From Verrucomicrobiia bacterium (GTDB lineage: Bacteria; Verrucomicrobiota; Verrucomicrobiia; Limisphaerales; JAEYXS01), in assembly GCA_036405135.1 (NCBI GenBank), contig DASWYF010000012.1, positions 1-37,731 on the forward strand: 37,731 bases of DNA, given 5' to 3'. The notes under the pieces were generated by a model that saw nothing but the letters and a program-made list of their open reading frames with translations, was not told the origin of the DNA and did not search any database. Shown here in pieces: positions 7,845 through 15,117 of this stretch. Each line of letters starts with the position of its first letter. Position 1 is the stretch's first letter. The translations under genes were made by a program, and so were the position numbers.

Positions 7845-8264
7845 ATGCGAATTTTGGCTTTAGATCATGGCACGGTGCGCATCGGTGTGGCAGTTAGCGA
7901 TGAACTGAAGATGCTCGCGCATCCGCTGGAGTTCATCCCGGCGGACCCGTTCGCGGATTTCTTAGTGCGCTTGAAAGAAATCATCCGTGAGAAGGAAGTG
8001 GAGATGATCCTCGTGGGGATGCCGCGTAATATGGATGGCAGCTACGGTCCGGCGGCAATGAAGGTGCAGGTGTTTGTGGCGGCGTTGAAGGATGCGACGC
8101 CCATTCCGGTGCGGGCTTGGGATGAACGCCTGACGTCGGTGCAGGCGAACAAGATTTTGCGTGAGAACAAGGTGCGCGGCGAGAAGCGCAAGGAGCAGGT
8201 GGACAAGATGGCAGCGGCGATTCTCCTGCAAAGCTTTCTGGATTCCAGCGGTGGCGGTCTCTAA
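7845..8264 (+). CDS. ruvX: YqgF/RuvX family protein, putative pre-16S rRNA nuclease or Holliday junction resolvase
   Basis: A 139-residue protein of the RNase H-like YqgF family, full length. The acidic residues expected for metal binding are present: Asp7 in LALDHGTVRIGVAVSDE, Glu/Asp around VGMPRNMDGS, and Asp in AWDERLTS. E. coli YqgF is implicated in 16S rRNA 5'-end maturation, and other members are proposed Holliday junction resolvases; which role applies here cannot be seen. The start codon lies 7 bases after hemL and no Shine-Dalgarno site is visible, which suggests translational coupling. truA starts 6 bases downstream. Confidence 0.93.
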   Translation: MRILALDHGTVRIGVAVSDELKMLAHPLEFIPADPFADFLVRLKEIIREKEVEMILVGMPRNMDGSYGPAAMKVQVFVAALKDATPIPVRAWDERLTSVQANKILRENKVRGEKRKEQVDKMAAAILLQSFLDSSGGGL

Positions 8265-8270
8265 TCACGC

Positions 8271-9110
8271 ATGACTGCGGCCAAGCCAGCGCGGGAGCCA
8301 GTAGATCCCAAGACGGTCACCAAGCTGAAGCTGGTGATCGCCTATGATGGCGCGAACTACGCGGGCTGGCAGATTCAGAAGATCGGTCTGGGCGTGCAGC
8401 AACGGGTGGAGGAGGCGCTGGCGAAGATATTTCCTACGCCCAAAAGATTGCACAGTTCCAGTCGCACAGACACAGGCGTGCATGCCATCGGCATGGTGGC
8501 GCATGTGGAGATTCCCAAGACCGAGTTGAAGATGCCAGTACGCAAGGTGATGCTGGCGCTGAACGCGCATCTGCCAGCGGACGTGCGCATCATGTCCGTG
8601 CAGAAGGCGGCAGCAGATTTTCATGCGCGGTTCAATGCGTGCGGGAAGCAGTATCGCTATTATGTGTGGAATCATAGTGCGATGAATCCACTGCTGCGCA
8701 CCCAGGCGTGGCATGTGCCGAAGGGGTTAGACATTGCGGCGATGCGTGAGGCGGCGAAGCTGTTTATCGGCAAACATGATTTTAAATCCTTCGCGGCGAA
8801 TCGCGATTATGCGATGGAGAATACGGTGCGGACGATGCATCGGTGTGATATCCAGAAGAAGGGGTCGTTGCTCACATTCATCATCGAGGGCGATGGGTTT
8901 CTCTACAAGATGTGTCGCGGCATCGCGGGTACACTGGTGCAGTTAGGGCAGGGGAAGATCGCGGTGACGGATGTGAAGAATATCTTGGCAGCAAAGGATC
9001 GTCGCGTAGCAGGGATGACGGCTCCGGCGCATGGGTTGGTGCTGTGGAAGGTGTTTTACAAAAAGGGATTCAAGGCAAAGAAACCGGGGGAAGAGGACCT
9101 CGACGAATAA
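8271..9110 (+). CDS. truA: tRNA pseudouridine(38-40) synthase
   Basis: TruA isomerises uridines 38, 39 and 40 in the anticodon stem-loop of many tRNAs. The 279 residues include a charged N-terminal extension of about 18 residues and then the family core: AYDGANYAGWQIQ (about 24-36), the catalytic Asp67 in SSRTDTGVHA, FHARFNACGKQYRYYVWN, HDFKSFA and GDGFLYKMCRGIAGTLVQLG. All key motifs are present, so the enzyme should be active. It is packed between ruvX (6 bases) and trmL (1 base), a tRNA modification pair that makes sense as one transcript. Confidence 0.97.
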   Translation: MTAAKPAREPVDPKTVTKLKLVIAYDGANYAGWQIQKIGLGVQQRVEEALAKIFPTPKRLHSSSRTDTGVHAIGMVAHVEIPKTELKMPVRKVMLALNAHLPADVRIMSVQKAAADFHARFNACGKQYRYYVWNHSAMNPLLRTQAWHVPKGLDIAAMREAAKLFIGKHDFKSFAANRDYAMENTVRTMHRCDIQKKGSLLTFIIEGDGFLYKMCRGIAGTLVQLGQGKIAVTDVKNILAAKDRRVAGMTAPAHGLVLWKVFYKKGFKAKKPGEEDLDE

Positions 9111-9111
9111 G

Positions 9112-9576
9112 ATGAACATCGTTTTGCTACAGCCGGAAATTCCGCCGAATACGGGTAATGTGGCGCGCCTATGTGCGGCTACGAAGACACGGCTGCATCT
9201 CATCGAACCATTCGGTTTTCAATTGGATGATAAGCAGCTTAAGCGCGCCGGGATGGATTACTGGCAGCAGGTGAATTGGAAACGTTGGAAGAACTGGGCG
9301 GAATTCGTTGCTGCTCAGCCGGCCGATGCGCGTTTCTGGTTTATCGAATCGGATGGTCCGAAACATTACGCTGAGGTGCAGTATCAGGCGGATGACTACA
9401 TCGTGCTAGGACGCGAGACGGCGGGGTTGCCAAAGCAGTTGATCGAAGAAAACAAAGAACGATGGCTGCGGATACCGATGTTTAACACGGAATCGCGTTC
9501 ACTGAATCTCTCGAACTGTGCTGCGCTCGTATTATTCGAAGCACTGCGTCAGCAAGGGTTTAAGGGAGAGGTTTAG
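9112..9576 (+). CDS. trmL: tRNA (cytidine/uridine(34)-2'-O)-methyltransferase
   Basis: A 154-residue SPOUT-class methyltransferase, the usual length for TrmL, which methylates the 2'-OH of the wobble nucleotide of some tRNA-Leu isoacceptors using S-adenosylmethionine. The three knot motifs are visible: PPNTGNVARLCAAT (11-24), LGRETAGLP (99-107) and IPMFNTESRSLNLSNCAALV (121-140). The start ATG is one base after the truA stop; the frame is open upstream but that part is inside truA. It is the last gene of the plus-strand run and is followed at once by a large hairpin that overlaps its stop codon. Confidence 0.95.
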   Translation: MNIVLLQPEIPPNTGNVARLCAATKTRLHLIEPFGFQLDDKQLKRAGMDYWQQVNWKRWKNWAEFVAAQPADARFWFIESDGPKHYAEVQYQADDYIVLGRETAGLPKQLIEENKERWLRIPMFNTESRSLNLSNCAALVLFEALRQQGFKGEV

Positions 9577-9654
9577 CTACGGACTAAACACGGAATCACA
9601 CAGATGAAAGGATTGCTTTCTCTATCTGTGAAAATCTGTGTTTCATCCGTAGCT
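9575..9654. repeat. Large imperfect inverted repeat between convergent genes
   Basis: Two 31-base arms (9575-9605 and 9624-9654) pair at 25 of 31 positions around an 18-base loop. The outer part AGCTACGGA pairs perfectly with TCCGTAGCT. The left arm overlaps the last two bases of the trmL stop codon, and the right arm ends 7 bases before the stop of the PTS EIIA gene. It could act as a bidirectional transcription end or be a copy of a dispersed palindromic repeat; there is no long T-run. Confidence 0.75.
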
Positions 9655-9661
9655 GAAGAAT

Positions 9662-10159
9662 TTACCGATTCATCCCTAGCTCTGCGTCACGGAGGAGTTT
9701 CAGCACTGCATCTGATTTATCTGCTTTGATCAGCTCTTGACGCAGCTTGGGCGCGCGAAGAAGGCGGCTGATGCGGGCGAGGATGCGCAGATGTTCGCTT
9801 ACATTCGTAGCGACGAGGAGGAAGAAAACTTTGGCAGGCAGACGGTCATCGGCACCGTAGTGGACGCCTGCGGGATGACGGCCAAAGACGATCACGGCGC
9901 GATCCACCATGCCAACGAGAGCGTTACGCGCATGAGGAAGAGCAATGCCGTCACCGATGCCGGTGGAATGCAATTCTTCACGCTCTTGCAAGGCGCGCAA
10001 CAGAGTTTGCTTCGCGGCAGGCTGGCCAGCGATGCTGGGAATGTGATCAATGAGTTCAGACAGAACGGCATCGCGGTTCGTGCCACGCAGTTGCAATTGC
10101 ATGGTGGCCGGGGTCAGGAGGTCGGACAAAAACCATTCAGGTGCCGGAATGTCGCTCAT
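9662..10159 (-). CDS. PTS EIIA type-2 domain protein (PtsN-like)
   Basis: A 165-residue single-domain protein of the fructose/mannitol/nitrogen EIIA family. The phosphorylated histidine is His76 in the typical context GDGIALPHARN, preceded by the HSTGIG loop. Residues 10-150 cover the whole domain, and no membrane (EIIC) or EIIB part is attached or encoded nearby. Stand-alone EIIA proteins like PtsN usually act in regulation, through phosphorylation state, rather than in sugar uptake, but sequence alone does not prove that here. No HPr or EI gene is in the window. It is transcribed toward trmL, with the large hairpin between them. Confidence 0.88.
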   Translation of the reverse strand: MSDIPAPEWFLSDLLTPATMQLQLRGTNRDAVLSELIDHIPSIAGQPAAKQTLLRALQEREELHSTGIGDGIALPHARNALVGMVDRAVIVFGRHPAGVHYGADDRLPAKVFFLLVATNVSEHLRILARISRLLRAPKLRQELIKADKSDAVLKLLRDAELGMNR

Positions 10160-10176
10160 GATGGGAAAAGGATAGG

Positions 10177-10204
10177 TTCAAAGTCCAAAGAGCAAAGTTC
10201 AAAG
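10177..10204. repeat. Degenerate heptanucleotide tract C
   Basis: Four 7-base units in phase (10177, 10184, 10191, 10198), each ending CAAAG; the first and last are both TTCAAAG. It lies upstream of the EIIA gene and tRNA-Val, in a region without coding sequence. Confidence 0.6.
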
Positions 10205-10227
10205 TTGGATTTGGGGCAAAGTTCCCG

Positions 10228-10257
10228 TTGCCAAGGGGCGGGGTGGTGCATTAGGGT
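10228..10257 (+). promoter_or_regulatory. Possible sigma-70-type promoter for tRNA-Val
   Basis: TTGCCA (10228-10233, five of six matches to TTGACA) is followed after 18 bases by TAGGGT (10252-10257), which keeps the first, second and last bases of TATAAT. The tRNA 5' end is 12 bases downstream, a normal distance. This is a pattern match only. Confidence 0.35.
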
Positions 10258-10268
10258 CTGCGGCGGTC

Positions 10269-10344
10269 GGGCGCTTGGCGCAGTGGCTAGCGCAGATGCC
10301 TTACACGCATTTGGTCGGGGGTTCGAGTCCCTCAGCGCCCACCA
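10269..10344 (+). tRNA. tRNA-Val (anticodon UAC), CCA encoded
   Basis: A complete cloverleaf of 76 bases. The acceptor stem GGGCGCT (10269-10275) pairs perfectly with AGCGCCC (10334-10340). The D stem is GCGC/GCGC around AGTGGCTA. The anticodon stem GATGC/GCATT encloses CTTACAC, giving anticodon TAC (10302-10304), which reads GUA and other valine codons. A five-base variable loop precedes the T stem and the TTCGAGT loop. The discriminator is A (10341), and CCA is encoded at 10342-10344. No intron or neighbouring tRNA is seen. Confidence 0.97.
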
Positions 10345-10374
10345 TCTTCTCCTTCTTTTTCCTATCTAACCATA

Positions 10375-11118
10375 TTAAGGCAACGCGACCGATGTCAGCT
10401 TCACTGGAATGGTGAGGATGGATTTGTCCGTCTGGAGATAGATCTTCGCTTGCATGCCTGCAGGAGCCTTGGCCCGCAGATTGATGGTGACGCTTTTTGA
10501 GCCATTGAAGCCGCTGGAAAAGCGGCCACTTGTCTCAAGCGGCTTGCCATCAGCAGAGCAGAATTCGACATTGGCGACCTTGCTCCTGGGATCGACTATT
10601 GTGTAGCTCGCTTTGTCATCTTTGGATTCTTGCAACATGATGGTCACACCAGCAGTTTTCAAGGCTTCATGGGCCAAGGGTTTTCCTGCTTCAGTCGCTA
10701 CGTTTGCTGTGATGACCGCGTTGGGATCTTTGGATGGTATGAGCAATTCCACTGCCGCGTCTACAGTCAGGCTTTTGGCAGAGCGTGCTGGATTCTCCAA
10801 GTCCAGCTTGAGTTGATACTCTTGTGGGCCTTCTCTTTTGAAGCCGCCAAATGTCTTTTGTGGAGCTTTGAATGTGCTGTCGTTGAAAGAATTCTTTCGG
10901 GTCGGGATGGCGTTTCCTGCATCGTCCTTGGCGTCCTTGAGCACAACCCGCATTGCTTTGCATTCGGCCATTTCTACACCGGAAACTTTCAATTCTACGC
11001 TTAATCCGGTGAAAGCCTTGCCGGTAGAGCGGTTGTCGGAGATGTCTCCGACGGCGACTTTGACTTCGGCATGCACGGCAAAGGTGGTTGCGAGTAACAG
11101 GGAAGCGATCAGTTTCAT
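10375..11118 (-). CDS. Secreted protein of unknown function, 247 aa
   Basis: Starts at ATG 11118, giving a short clear signal peptide (MKLIASLLLATTFAVHA, cleavage after residue 17). An upstream in-frame start at 11169 would bury it. The mature protein is rich in alternating hydrophobic and polar residues with many Lys, Ser and Thr, consistent with beta-sandwich folding; one segment (about 60-75) is KDAKDDAGNAIP. I recognise no family. There are no membrane segments after the signal and only two Cys (in MAECKAM and VEFCSAD), which could form a disulfide. It stands alone between tRNA-Val and a terminator of the next minus-strand gene, so it is probably monocistronic. Confidence 0.7.
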   Translation of the reverse strand: MKLIASLLLATTFAVHAEVKVAVGDISDNRSTGKAFTGLSVELKVSGVEMAECKAMRVVLKDAKDDAGNAIPTRKNSFNDSTFKAPQKTFGGFKREGPQEYQLKLDLENPARSAKSLTVDAAVELLIPSKDPNAVITANVATEAGKPLAHEALKTAGVTIMLQESKDDKASYTIVDPRSKVANVEFCSADGKPLETSGRFSSGFNGSKSVTINLRAKAPAGMQAKIYLQTDKSILTIPVKLTSVALP

Positions 11119-11185
11119 GGTTGCCAGCTTTAGGATTTGAACTGATGCATTGTCACTCTGCCGATCCACGGCAGCAAGAACAGAT

Positions 11186-11218
11186 ACAAAAAACGCGCTT
11201 CATTGCTGAAGCGCGTTT
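11186..11218 (-). terminator. Rho-independent terminator for the 11247-11888 gene
   Basis: A perfect 12-base-pair stem (AAACGCGCTTCA at 11191-11202 with 11207-11218) and a TTGC loop. Read on the minus strand the stem runs into six T residues. It lies about 30 bases after the stop of the minus-strand gene. Confidence 0.88.
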
Positions 11219-11246
11219 CGGGTCGGTTTGGTTGGTTGGATTTAAA

Positions 11247-11888
11247 TCAGCGAAGCTCGATGCGTTCGCGCTCGATCGTTTTGCTCTCGGGCACGAGATA
11301 GGATTCGGACGGGTCGAGAACCATGACGGTGGTGATCTTTTCCTTCACACCCACTTTGTTTTCGTCATGAAGGCAAACAATGTCCCCGGCCTTCAAGGTC
11401 TGCACCTTCACGACTTGATCCCCTTTGCGAACGATAAGATGTTCACCGATGGCGATGGGTTCTCCGTTTACGATGAGGGTTGTTTCATTTACCTGACCGA
11501 CGCGGGCGTGGGTGTGCGGGCAGTTTTTATCGTGGAATGAGGTCTTCTCACGGACGATGGTTTGCTCCTTCACCGCGACGGCGGGCGTGGTGGCGGGAGC
11601 GATGATAGCCACGGCTGCGATCTCACCGCCGCCTACGTCGTCTTTGCCGCGGTCGTCGAGGCAGACGGTATCGCCGACTTTTATGTCGGTAATTTTTGCT
11701 CTTACGTCGCCTTTGTAGACGTGGGTGCTTTTGCCAACTTTGTAGGGCTTGTCATCGACGGAGATCATTTCGGATGTCACGACTGAGACTTTGCCGTGCG
11801 GCTTTTTGCAGTCTGCATCATGGCCAGCGTATGCTGAGGAAGCTGCGCAGATACCGGCCAAGGCAAGAGCGTATATCATAGTTTTCAT
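11247..11888 (-). CDS. Secreted two-repeat protein of unknown function
   Basis: From ATG 11888 the protein has 213 residues with a good signal peptide (MKTMIYALALAGICAASSAYA, about 21 residues). The mature part is two tandem repeats of roughly 90 residues. Each begins with a Cys and a His a few residues apart (DCKKPHGKV and NCPHTHARV), then a beta-rich stretch with VDDKPYKVG or VNGEPIAIG, a KGD turn, a GDTVCLDD or GDIVCLHD strand, and a closing segment of the type KEQTIVREK or ESKTIERER. The paired Cys and His could form disulfides or bind metal; this is inference. I do not recognise the family. It has its own terminator. Confidence 0.75.
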   Translation of the reverse strand: MKTMIYALALAGICAASSAYAGHDADCKKPHGKVSVVTSEMISVDDKPYKVGKSTHVYKGDVRAKITDIKVGDTVCLDDRGKDDVGGGEIAAVAIIAPATTPAVAVKEQTIVREKTSFHDKNCPHTHARVGQVNETTLIVNGEPIAIGEHLIVRKGDQVVKVQTLKAGDIVCLHDENKVGVKEKITTVMVLDPSESYLVPESKTIERERIELR

Positions 11889-12078
11889 ATGCAAATTGAA
11901 ATGCAAGGGATGTGCCAGCTGATGCGAAATGGTGAAAGTGGCTGATCATCAATGGATTAAACAGTATCGAAATGCCTGCTAAATGGCTCTATTTATGGGC
12001 TTTTTCCATGAAATTTGCACCCAAGACTCTTGCAATATCCTTTGAAATCACGAGGCGTAAGATTTTATAAGATGTATA

Positions 12079-12092
12079 AATATTTAAATATT
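12079..12092. other. Perfect AT-only palindrome in an AT-rich intergenic region
   Basis: AATATTTAAATATT (12079-12092) is a perfect 14-base palindrome in a 278-base region between divergent genes (11889-12166) that is much more AT-rich than its surroundings. Its position 75 bases before the start of the HhH-repeat gene fits a promoter element or protein-binding site, but no clear -35/-10 pair could be fixed. Confidence 0.4.
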
Positions 12093-12166
12093 AGTGAATA
12101 GAATTCATTATGTGTTGCGCTAGAGGACTTGTTCAGGAATGGCACCAGATGCTTAAATGGATTTTT

Positions 12167-13348
12167 ATGAATAACACATTGTTCGAGAAAATTTCCGCCC
12201 GTCAAACGGGCTATTCGGTGGCCATTTTGGGAGCGAATCACGGATATCGCTTTGAAGGGGACACGGTCGCTTTGCACGCCATGTTCGCGGTGTTGGACCA
12301 GGCGGCCCACACACGTAATTGGGCATTGCAGCTCTGGGCTTGCCCGCAAGTACCGTCTTCGGTGACTGATCTGACGGGGCATCTGGTGGCGCAGGCTGCC
12401 TTGCCGCCGATCGGTGAGATTGCGGATGAGGTCGAGAGCTTTGAGGTCCAAGCGGCGGCAAATCAGCTCGCAGGCCAAGCTGATTACGCCATGGTGCTGG
12501 TGTTGGTGGCTGGTAACAACGGTCGCTATGACGAAGTGCACAGCTTCTCGGTCTATTCGCGCCGTCAGCAATTCCAACAGCCGCAGATCCGCGGGAATAC
12601 GACTTATCGTGTGGAGAATGACCGCGTTCTCTTGAGCGTGGACAGTATTTATAATCCGCGTTGCGCGGGGAATGTCAGTGGCACGTTGTCCATCGAGTTG
12701 TGGGCGTTGAATATGCCTTATGTTGGTGGTGCTTTTGAAGGTGTGGCATTGGCTGGGGCGACGATCGGACAAGTGGCTGGTCAGGCGGAGTCCACATTGC
12801 GTGAATTTGATCTGACGTTCACGGCTCCGCCGGCGGGTGTCTGGCATTATGTGCTGATGCTGCGTGAGTGGACGGCGGCGGGTTTTGTGACACGTGATTT
12901 TGTGAACTTCAGTCAACCGGTGACGATCGCGCCGGTGGCACCTGTTGCTGCTACGGCTGCGCCGAAAGCGGTGGCACCGGTAGTGAAAGCATCGACTCCT
13001 GCTGCTACGCCTGCGAAAACTCCGGCTCCAGCGGCCATGAGTGTTGAGCAGCCTAAGGCAGCCGAACTGAAAAAAGCGGAAATCAAGGCGGTGGCTCCAA
13101 CAGCGTCAGCCAAGACGGTGACAGCCGAAGCTCCGGCCAAGGCCGCTGCGGTTCAGGTGGTGAATGATGGCAAGGTATCGGTGAATACTGCTACCGAGAG
13201 CGAACTGGCGACGGTGAAGGGCATGACCGCGAAGTTGGCGAAGGGCATCGTGAAGGCGCGTCCGTTCAAGAATCTGGATGATCTCACCCGGGTTACTGGC
13301 ATGGGAGCGAAGTTGCTGGCGAAGGTTCGCGACTATCTGCGTCTGTGA
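12167..13348 (+). CDS. Two-repeat protein with Ala/Pro linker and C-terminal ComEA-like helix-hairpin-helix
   Basis: A 393-residue protein from ATG 12167; in-frame ATGs at 12149 and 12110 are alternatives and none has a clear ribosome site. The first 250 residues seem to hold two related beta-rich domains: each has a strand ending in LWA (WALQLWA and LSIELWA), a GHLVA or GVALA segment, and a strand ending in YAMVLVL or YVLMLRE. A long linker rich in Ala, Pro, Lys and Val follows (about 255-335). The last 58 residues are a ComEA-type double helix-hairpin-helix, beginning VNTATESELATVKGM and including VTGMGAKLLAKV, a non-specific DNA-binding fold. There is no signal peptide, so it is probably cytoplasmic. 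The role is unknown. A strong terminator follows. Confidence 0.75.
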   Translation: MNNTLFEKISARQTGYSVAILGANHGYRFEGDTVALHAMFAVLDQAAHTRNWALQLWACPQVPSSVTDLTGHLVAQAALPPIGEIADEVESFEVQAAANQLAGQADYAMVLVLVAGNNGRYDEVHSFSVYSRRQQFQQPQIRGNTTYRVENDRVLLSVDSIYNPRCAGNVSGTLSIELWALNMPYVGGAFEGVALAGATIGQVAGQAESTLREFDLTFTAPPAGVWHYVLMLREWTAAGFVTRDFVNFSQPVTIAPVAPVAATAAPKAVAPVVKASTPAATPAKTPAPAAMSVEQPKAAELKKAEIKAVAPTASAKTVTAEAPAKAAAVQVVNDGKVSVNTATESELATVKGMTAKLAKGIVKARPFKNLDDLTRVTGMGAKLLAKVRDYLRL

Positions 13349-13372
13349 ATTGAACTGGTTTAATTGAAACTG

Positions 13373-13406
13373 AAAGGGCCGGTTGCTTGAGGCAACCGGC
13401 CCTTTT
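13373..13406 (+). terminator. Rho-independent terminator, probably bidirectional
   Basis: A perfect 14-base-pair GC-rich stem (13373-13386 with 13392-13405), a five-base loop and TTTT followed by GCTTTT on the plus strand. On the minus strand it is followed by a T-rich stretch, so it may also end the convergent NHL-repeat gene. Confidence 0.9.
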
Positions 13407-13426
13407 GCTTTTAAGCTATCTAAAAC

Positions 13427-14410
13427 TTATTGCTTATCGAAGCGATGAACGCGGCCAGTGATGTTGTATTCGGCCACGTAGATGTTCCCCTTGGCATCGA
13501 AGGCGACGCCGTGAGGAGCGGTGACGGTGCCGGTGACCCATTTGGCGGGTTCCACCGCGTTCTTGCCCACTTGATCGGCATTGGTGTTGGTGCCGAGCTT
13601 GGCGACGACTTTGCCTGCCTTATCCAGCACTGTGACCTGGCCTTTGAGTTCACCGACGAGAGCGTAATCACCTTGTACAGTGATAGCGGCGGGCAGCAAC
13701 AGATCGGTGGCGACAACGCCGAGGAATTCGCCGTCTAGTGACATGTGAACGACGCGCATGTTCGCGCGGTCACAGGCGATAATGCGGGCAGGCGTGAACC
13801 GGGTATCGATGGCGATTTTGTGCAGGGTTTTGAAACTGTAGGGTGCCTGTTTGCCGCCGAATGATCTGAGGTATTTGCCGGTTTTATCAAAGACGTGGAC
13901 GTAATCGCTGGAGTAGCCATCGGTCACGTAGAGGTCGCCATTCGGGGCGACGTCCATGCCGGTGAGGCGGACGACGGGGGCGCCTTCTTTGCCGTCCTTA
14001 CCTTTGGGCTTCACCTTGTATTGATCAGGAATGGCGGAGGCGGGAATGTTCAGGACTTCTTTGCCTTCCAGCGTGAGCTTCACGATGTTCTGGCCGCTGA
14101 GGCGCGGGCCGTAGAGGAATTCGCCGTCTTTATCTTTGTGGATCACGAAGCCGTGAAAGTCAGCGGGGGCATCGGGGAGTGTGCGAATGTATTTGCCATC
14201 GGCAGCGTAAACTTGAACACCCGCTTTCGGGTCCATGGTGCTGACGTAGATGTCGCCTTTGGAGCTGACGGCGATATCGCCATGCATGTTGCCGAGAGCG
14301 GAACGGCTTTCGGGCAGTTTCAGCCAATCGGGCACGATCTTGTATTCGGCGGCGTAGGAATGGGTGAGAAGGGCGGCAAAGGTACAGAGTACGGCAATGG
14401 ATTTACGCAT
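13427..14410 (-). CDS. Secreted NHL-repeat beta-propeller protein
   Basis: From ATG 14410 the protein has 327 residues and a signal peptide (MRKSIAVLCTFAALLTHSYA). The frame is open a further 55 codons upstream but that part is low-complexity intergenic sequence. The mature protein contains repeated blade-like units with the NHL pattern of a GDIYVS, GDLYVTDG or GNIYVAE strand, a VYAADGKYIRT or VFDKTGKYLRS turn, and Gly-rich links; the last is about residues 300-327. NHL propellers are binding or scaffold proteins, and some have enzymatic activity (for example PAL-type lyases), but no catalytic signature is evident. It is probably monocistronic, flanked by a terminator and the upstream OsmC terminator. 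Confidence 0.82.
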   Translation of the reverse strand: MRKSIAVLCTFAALLTHSYAAEYKIVPDWLKLPESRSALGNMHGDIAVSSKGDIYVSTMDPKAGVQVYAADGKYIRTLPDAPADFHGFVIHKDKDGEFLYGPRLSGQNIVKLTLEGKEVLNIPASAIPDQYKVKPKGKDGKEGAPVVRLTGMDVAPNGDLYVTDGYSSDYVHVFDKTGKYLRSFGGKQAPYSFKTLHKIAIDTRFTPARIIACDRANMRVVHMSLDGEFLGVVATDLLLPAAITVQGDYALVGELKGQVTVLDKAGKVVAKLGTNTNADQVGKNAVEPAKWVTGTVTAPHGVAFDAKGNIYVAEYNITGRVHRFDKQ

Positions 14411-14489
14411 AGCGCTGTTCGTTCGTTTCAAAAGGGTTCGAGGACTACGGGACAACAGATGGGGGAGTCTGTCAACGGAGAAGGGAACA

Positions 14490-14517
14490 AATGACGAATG
14501 ACCAAATCTGAATGACG
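14490..14517. repeat. Degenerate heptanucleotide tract D
   Basis: Four 7-base units in phase at 14490, 14497, 14504 and 14511. Two are identical (AATGACG), one differs at the last base (AATGACC) and one is more diverged. Similar but out-of-phase units (GAATGAAG, AATGACC, AATGTCT) continue to about 14543. It lies between the NHL and OsmC genes. Confidence 0.6.
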
Positions 14518-14543
14518 AAGGAATGAAGAAATGACCAATGTCT

Positions 14544-14585
14544 AAAAATGGAAATGGCAGGTTGTGATTATGCACAACCTGCCAT
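14544..14585 (-). terminator. Rho-independent terminator for the OsmC gene
   Basis: A perfect 13-base-pair stem (ATGGCAGGTTGTG at 14554-14566 with 14573-14585) and a six-base loop. On the minus strand it is followed by TTCCATTTTTAG. It begins 27 bases after the stop codon of the OsmC-family gene. Confidence 0.85.
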
Positions 14586-14612
14586 CGAGCAAATGAAGAG
14601 AATTTTTAACGA

Positions 14613-15038
14613 TTAGCTGATCAGCTTGGCGTCCAAGGTGATCTTGGCGTTGAGGAGGCGGGAGATGGGGCAGCCGGCTTTGGCGCCGTTGGCGATAGTG
14701 TTGAATTTTTCCTGGTCGATGCCGGGAATCTTGGCGGTCATCACGAGTTGAGATTCGGTCACCGTGGGACCGGCATCTGTTTTATCCATGACGACGGTGG
14801 CAGTGGTCTCGATGGAGTCTGGGGTGAAGCCAGCTTTGCCTAGTTCTGCGGAGAAGGCCATGGAGAAACAGCCTGCGTGAGCGGCGGCGATGAGTTCTTC
14901 CGGGTTGGTGCCGATGCCGTTTTCGAAACGGGTGCCGAAGGAATACTGAGTGTCTTTCAGGACGCCGCTTTCGGTGGAGATGGTGCCTTTTCCTTCCTTG
15001 AGACTGCCTTTCCAGACGACGGATGCTTTGCGTTTCAT
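14613..15038 (-). CDS. OsmC/Ohr family peroxiredoxin-like protein
   Basis: A 141-residue cytoplasmic protein, full length for OsmC. The two redox cysteines are Cys57 in HAGCFSMAFS and Cys123 in KAGCPISRLL, and the upstream NPEELI segment (45-50) provides the acidic residue near the active site. Members reduce organic hydroperoxides with a dithiol mechanism and often respond to osmotic or peroxide stress. The spacing and the GTNPEELIAAAHAGC motif favour the OsmC branch over Ohr, but the subgroup call is not certain. It is transcribed alone, with its own terminator. Confidence 0.9.
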   Translation of the reverse strand: MKRKASVVWKGSLKEGKGTISTESGVLKDTQYSFGTRFENGIGTNPEELIAAAHAGCFSMAFSAELGKAGFTPDSIETTATVVMDKTDAGPTVTESQLVMTAKIPGIDQEKFNTIANGAKAGCPISRLLNAKITLDAKLIS

Positions 15039-15117
15039 GATGGTTCTTTCAGTTTTTTGTCAGATGTGGATTTGTGCCGTGTCGGGGATAGTAGTGCTGA
15101 AATGGGGCAAGCTCAAG

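Noticed and set aside
14490..14560. Tandem units that could be taken for a CRISPR array
   Set aside because: Units are 7 bases long and degenerate, with no spacers of constant length; no cas genes in the window.
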